Assembly: GCA_038250135.1 (NCBI GenBank)
Contig: JBBSCP010000280.1
Location: 1-6,395, forward strand
Reading direction: 5' to 3'
DNA length: 6,395 nt
Source: Falsiroseomonas sp038250135
GTDB lineage: Bacteria; Pseudomonadota; Alphaproteobacteria; Acetobacterales; Acetobacteraceae
Made by a program: the position numbers and the translations under genes. Under the pieces are notes generated by a model that searched no databases, was not told where the DNA came from, and was given only the letters and a program-made list of their open reading frames with translations. Numbering within the stretch: position 1 is the stretch's first letter; the number at the start of each line of letters is the position of its first letter. Below, in pieces: positions 5,453-6,395 of the stretch.

Positions 5453-6395
5453 CCGGGAGACCGGCAGGAGGTAGCGGATGAAAGAGCCGCACGTTGAAGG
5501 ACTAGCCACCCACGACGACCCCGAGTCATGCGCTGTCACCCGCGAGGGTGCCGGTGAAGCGTTGACAGGGGCACTGGCGGGCTGGGTATTGAGCCGCGAA
5601 AAGTCACTCCAGGGCGCCGACGCTGTAGAGACAGTCGGAAGGCGAAACGGCATGCACCGTCATGGCGAGGTGCACGCCGGCCCTGCGCGGTCCGAGACCC
5701 CACGCACGTTGGGAAACCTTCTGCACGGGAACCGGGAGATCCCTGGATTGCCTGGCAGGCTATCGCCAGGCCGCGGCGGGAAGGCATGTGCCGGTATCCG
5801 CCGATGAACGATCGAGGGAAGTCAGACCCGCCCATAGTACCAGGGAAGCGGCCGAACAGACCCGGGCGACCGGGCGCGGAGGCGGTGGAGGGAAGGGGCG
5901 GGGCCAAGGGAACCGCAGATCAGCAACGCATGGGCCGGACTCAGAGCCGGGAAACCGTGTCACAGGCGCTGGCCTGCTTACGAGAAGTGGCGTTGCGGAA
6001 CAGGCGTGAACGGTTCACGTCCCTGATGCACCACATGACGCCGGACCTGCTGGCCTGGGCCTTCCAACAGCTCAAGCCGAAGGCTGCACCCGGTGTCGAT
6101 GGGGTGACTTGGGAGGAATATGCGGTGTCGCTCGATGGCAACATCGACGACCTGCACCGCCGCGTGATGTGCGGCGCGTACCGTGCGAAGCCGTCGCGGC
6201 GGCAGTACATTCCGAAGCCCGATGGCCGGCAACGGCCGCTGGGCATCGCCGCGCTGGAGGACAAGATCGTCCAGCGCGCGATGGTGGAGGTGCTGAACGC
6301 CATCTACGAGACGGACTTCCTCGGCTTCTCCTATGGGTTCCGGCCGGGGCGCTCCCAGCATGATGCGCTGGATGCCCTGGCCTACGGGATCAATC
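5448..6395 (+). mobile_element. Group II intron, 5' part (ribozyme domains I-III and start of its ORF), cut by window edge
   Basis: This self-splicing retroelement moves by reverse splicing with help from its encoded protein. The left end is placed at GTGCG (5448), followed by CCGG-GAGA-CCGG (5453-5464), a small hairpin typical just inside a group II 5' end. About 340 nt of structured, non-coding-looking sequence follow, rich in short complementary GC stretches and GAAA-like turns, then the reverse transcriptase reading frame. I assign the element mainly from the protein and secondly from the 5' consensus and the EBS1-like loop. Domains IV (rest), V and VI and the 3' end lie beyond the window. 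The roughly 340 nt before the ORF is short for a IIA/IIB intron, so a compact class is possible, but I do not assign it. It is read in the same direction as the radical SAM gene and interrupts no gene I can recognise. Confidence 0.8.
5786..6395 (+). CDS. ltrA: Group II intron reverse transcriptase/maturase, N-terminal part
   Basis: This intron-encoded protein assists splicing and copies the intron into new sites. The 203 codons present run off the right edge without a stop. The N-terminal leader MNDRGKSDPPIVPG followed by AEAVEGRGGAKG is a characteristic lead-in of intron proteins common in proteobacteria. RT0 follows (RFTSLMHHMTPDLL to APGVDGVTWEEY, residues about 76-112), then RT1 (YIPKPDGRQRPLGIAALEDKIVQ, 141-163; given in pieces: YIPKPDG, RPLGI, LEDKIVQ) and the start of RT2 (FSYGFRPGRSQHDALDAL, 181-198). 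The catalytic YADD, the maturase X domain and any HNH endonuclease lie outside the window. Start choice is uncertain. ATG 5786 has purine-rich GGCGGGAAGG just before it, while ATG 5804 begins exactly at MNDRGKSD but has no ribosome site. The frame is open back to about 5558, inside ribozyme sequence. Confidence 0.9.
   Translation, partial: MCRYPPMNDRGKSDPPIVPGKRPNRPGRPGAEAVEGRGGAKGTADQQRMGRTQSRETVSQALACLREVALRNRRERFTSLMHHMTPDLLAWAFQQLKPKAAPGVDGVTWEEYAVSLDGNIDDLHRRVMCGAYRAKPSRRQYIPKPDGRQRPLGIAALEDKIVQRAMVEVLNAIYETDFLGFSYGFRPGRSQHDALDALAYGIN

Noticed and set aside
5128..5481. A 117-codon plus-strand frame crossing the predicted intron boundary
   Set aside because: It runs through the terminator-like hairpin and into the ribozyme, with no family features and no ribosome site.
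5478..5807. Open frames within the 5' part of the intron
   Set aside because: They lie in structured ribozyme sequence; the intron protein is in another frame and shows the true reverse transcriptase motifs.
1..6395. CRISPR arrays, tRNA or rRNA genes, insertion-sequence transposases
   Set aside because: No regularly spaced repeats, no tRNA-like cloverleaf and no transposase motifs were seen on either strand; the only mobile element is the group II intron.

Overview
The window is uniformly GC-rich with dense, G/C-ending codons. Together with the gene families this suggests an alphaproteobacterium; an Acetobacteraceae/Roseomonas-like organism is my best guess, from codon style and intron type only. 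No rRNA or housekeeping marker is present to prove it.

Layout. From 3776 down to base 1, four genes are read leftward as an apparent operon. In transcription order they are a class I SAM-dependent methyltransferase (3776-2943), a secreted PhnD-like substrate-binding protein (2874-2008), a compact PhnC-like ATPase (2007-1345, GTG start directly after the previous stop) and a fused two-domain PhnE-like permease (1352 to beyond the left edge, overlapping the ATPase by 8 nt). A radical SAM/SPASM enzyme (3811-4845) is read rightward from the same start region. Only 34 bases separate the two start codons. About 600 bp without a convincing gene follow (4846-5447), less GC-rich in the first half and carrying one terminator-like hairpin. 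From about 5448 to the right edge lies the 5' part of a group II intron, with the N-terminal 200 or so residues of its reverse transcriptase/maturase.

How the genes may work together. The transporter belongs to the phosphonate/phosphite-type branch of ABC importers. Its binding protein resembles the sub-branch annotated in databases as 'putative selenate' binding proteins. No C-P lyase, phosphonatase, selD or arsenic gene is visible, so the ligand is unproven. The tight grouping of an oxyanion-type importer, a small-molecule methyltransferase and a divergent three-cluster (SPASM) radical SAM enzyme suggests an uptake-and-modify pathway for a P-, Se- or As-containing or similar compound. This locus is the most interesting content of the window. 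The group II intron looks like a later, independent insertion downstream.

Both end genes (permease and intron reverse transcriptase) are cut by the window edges.
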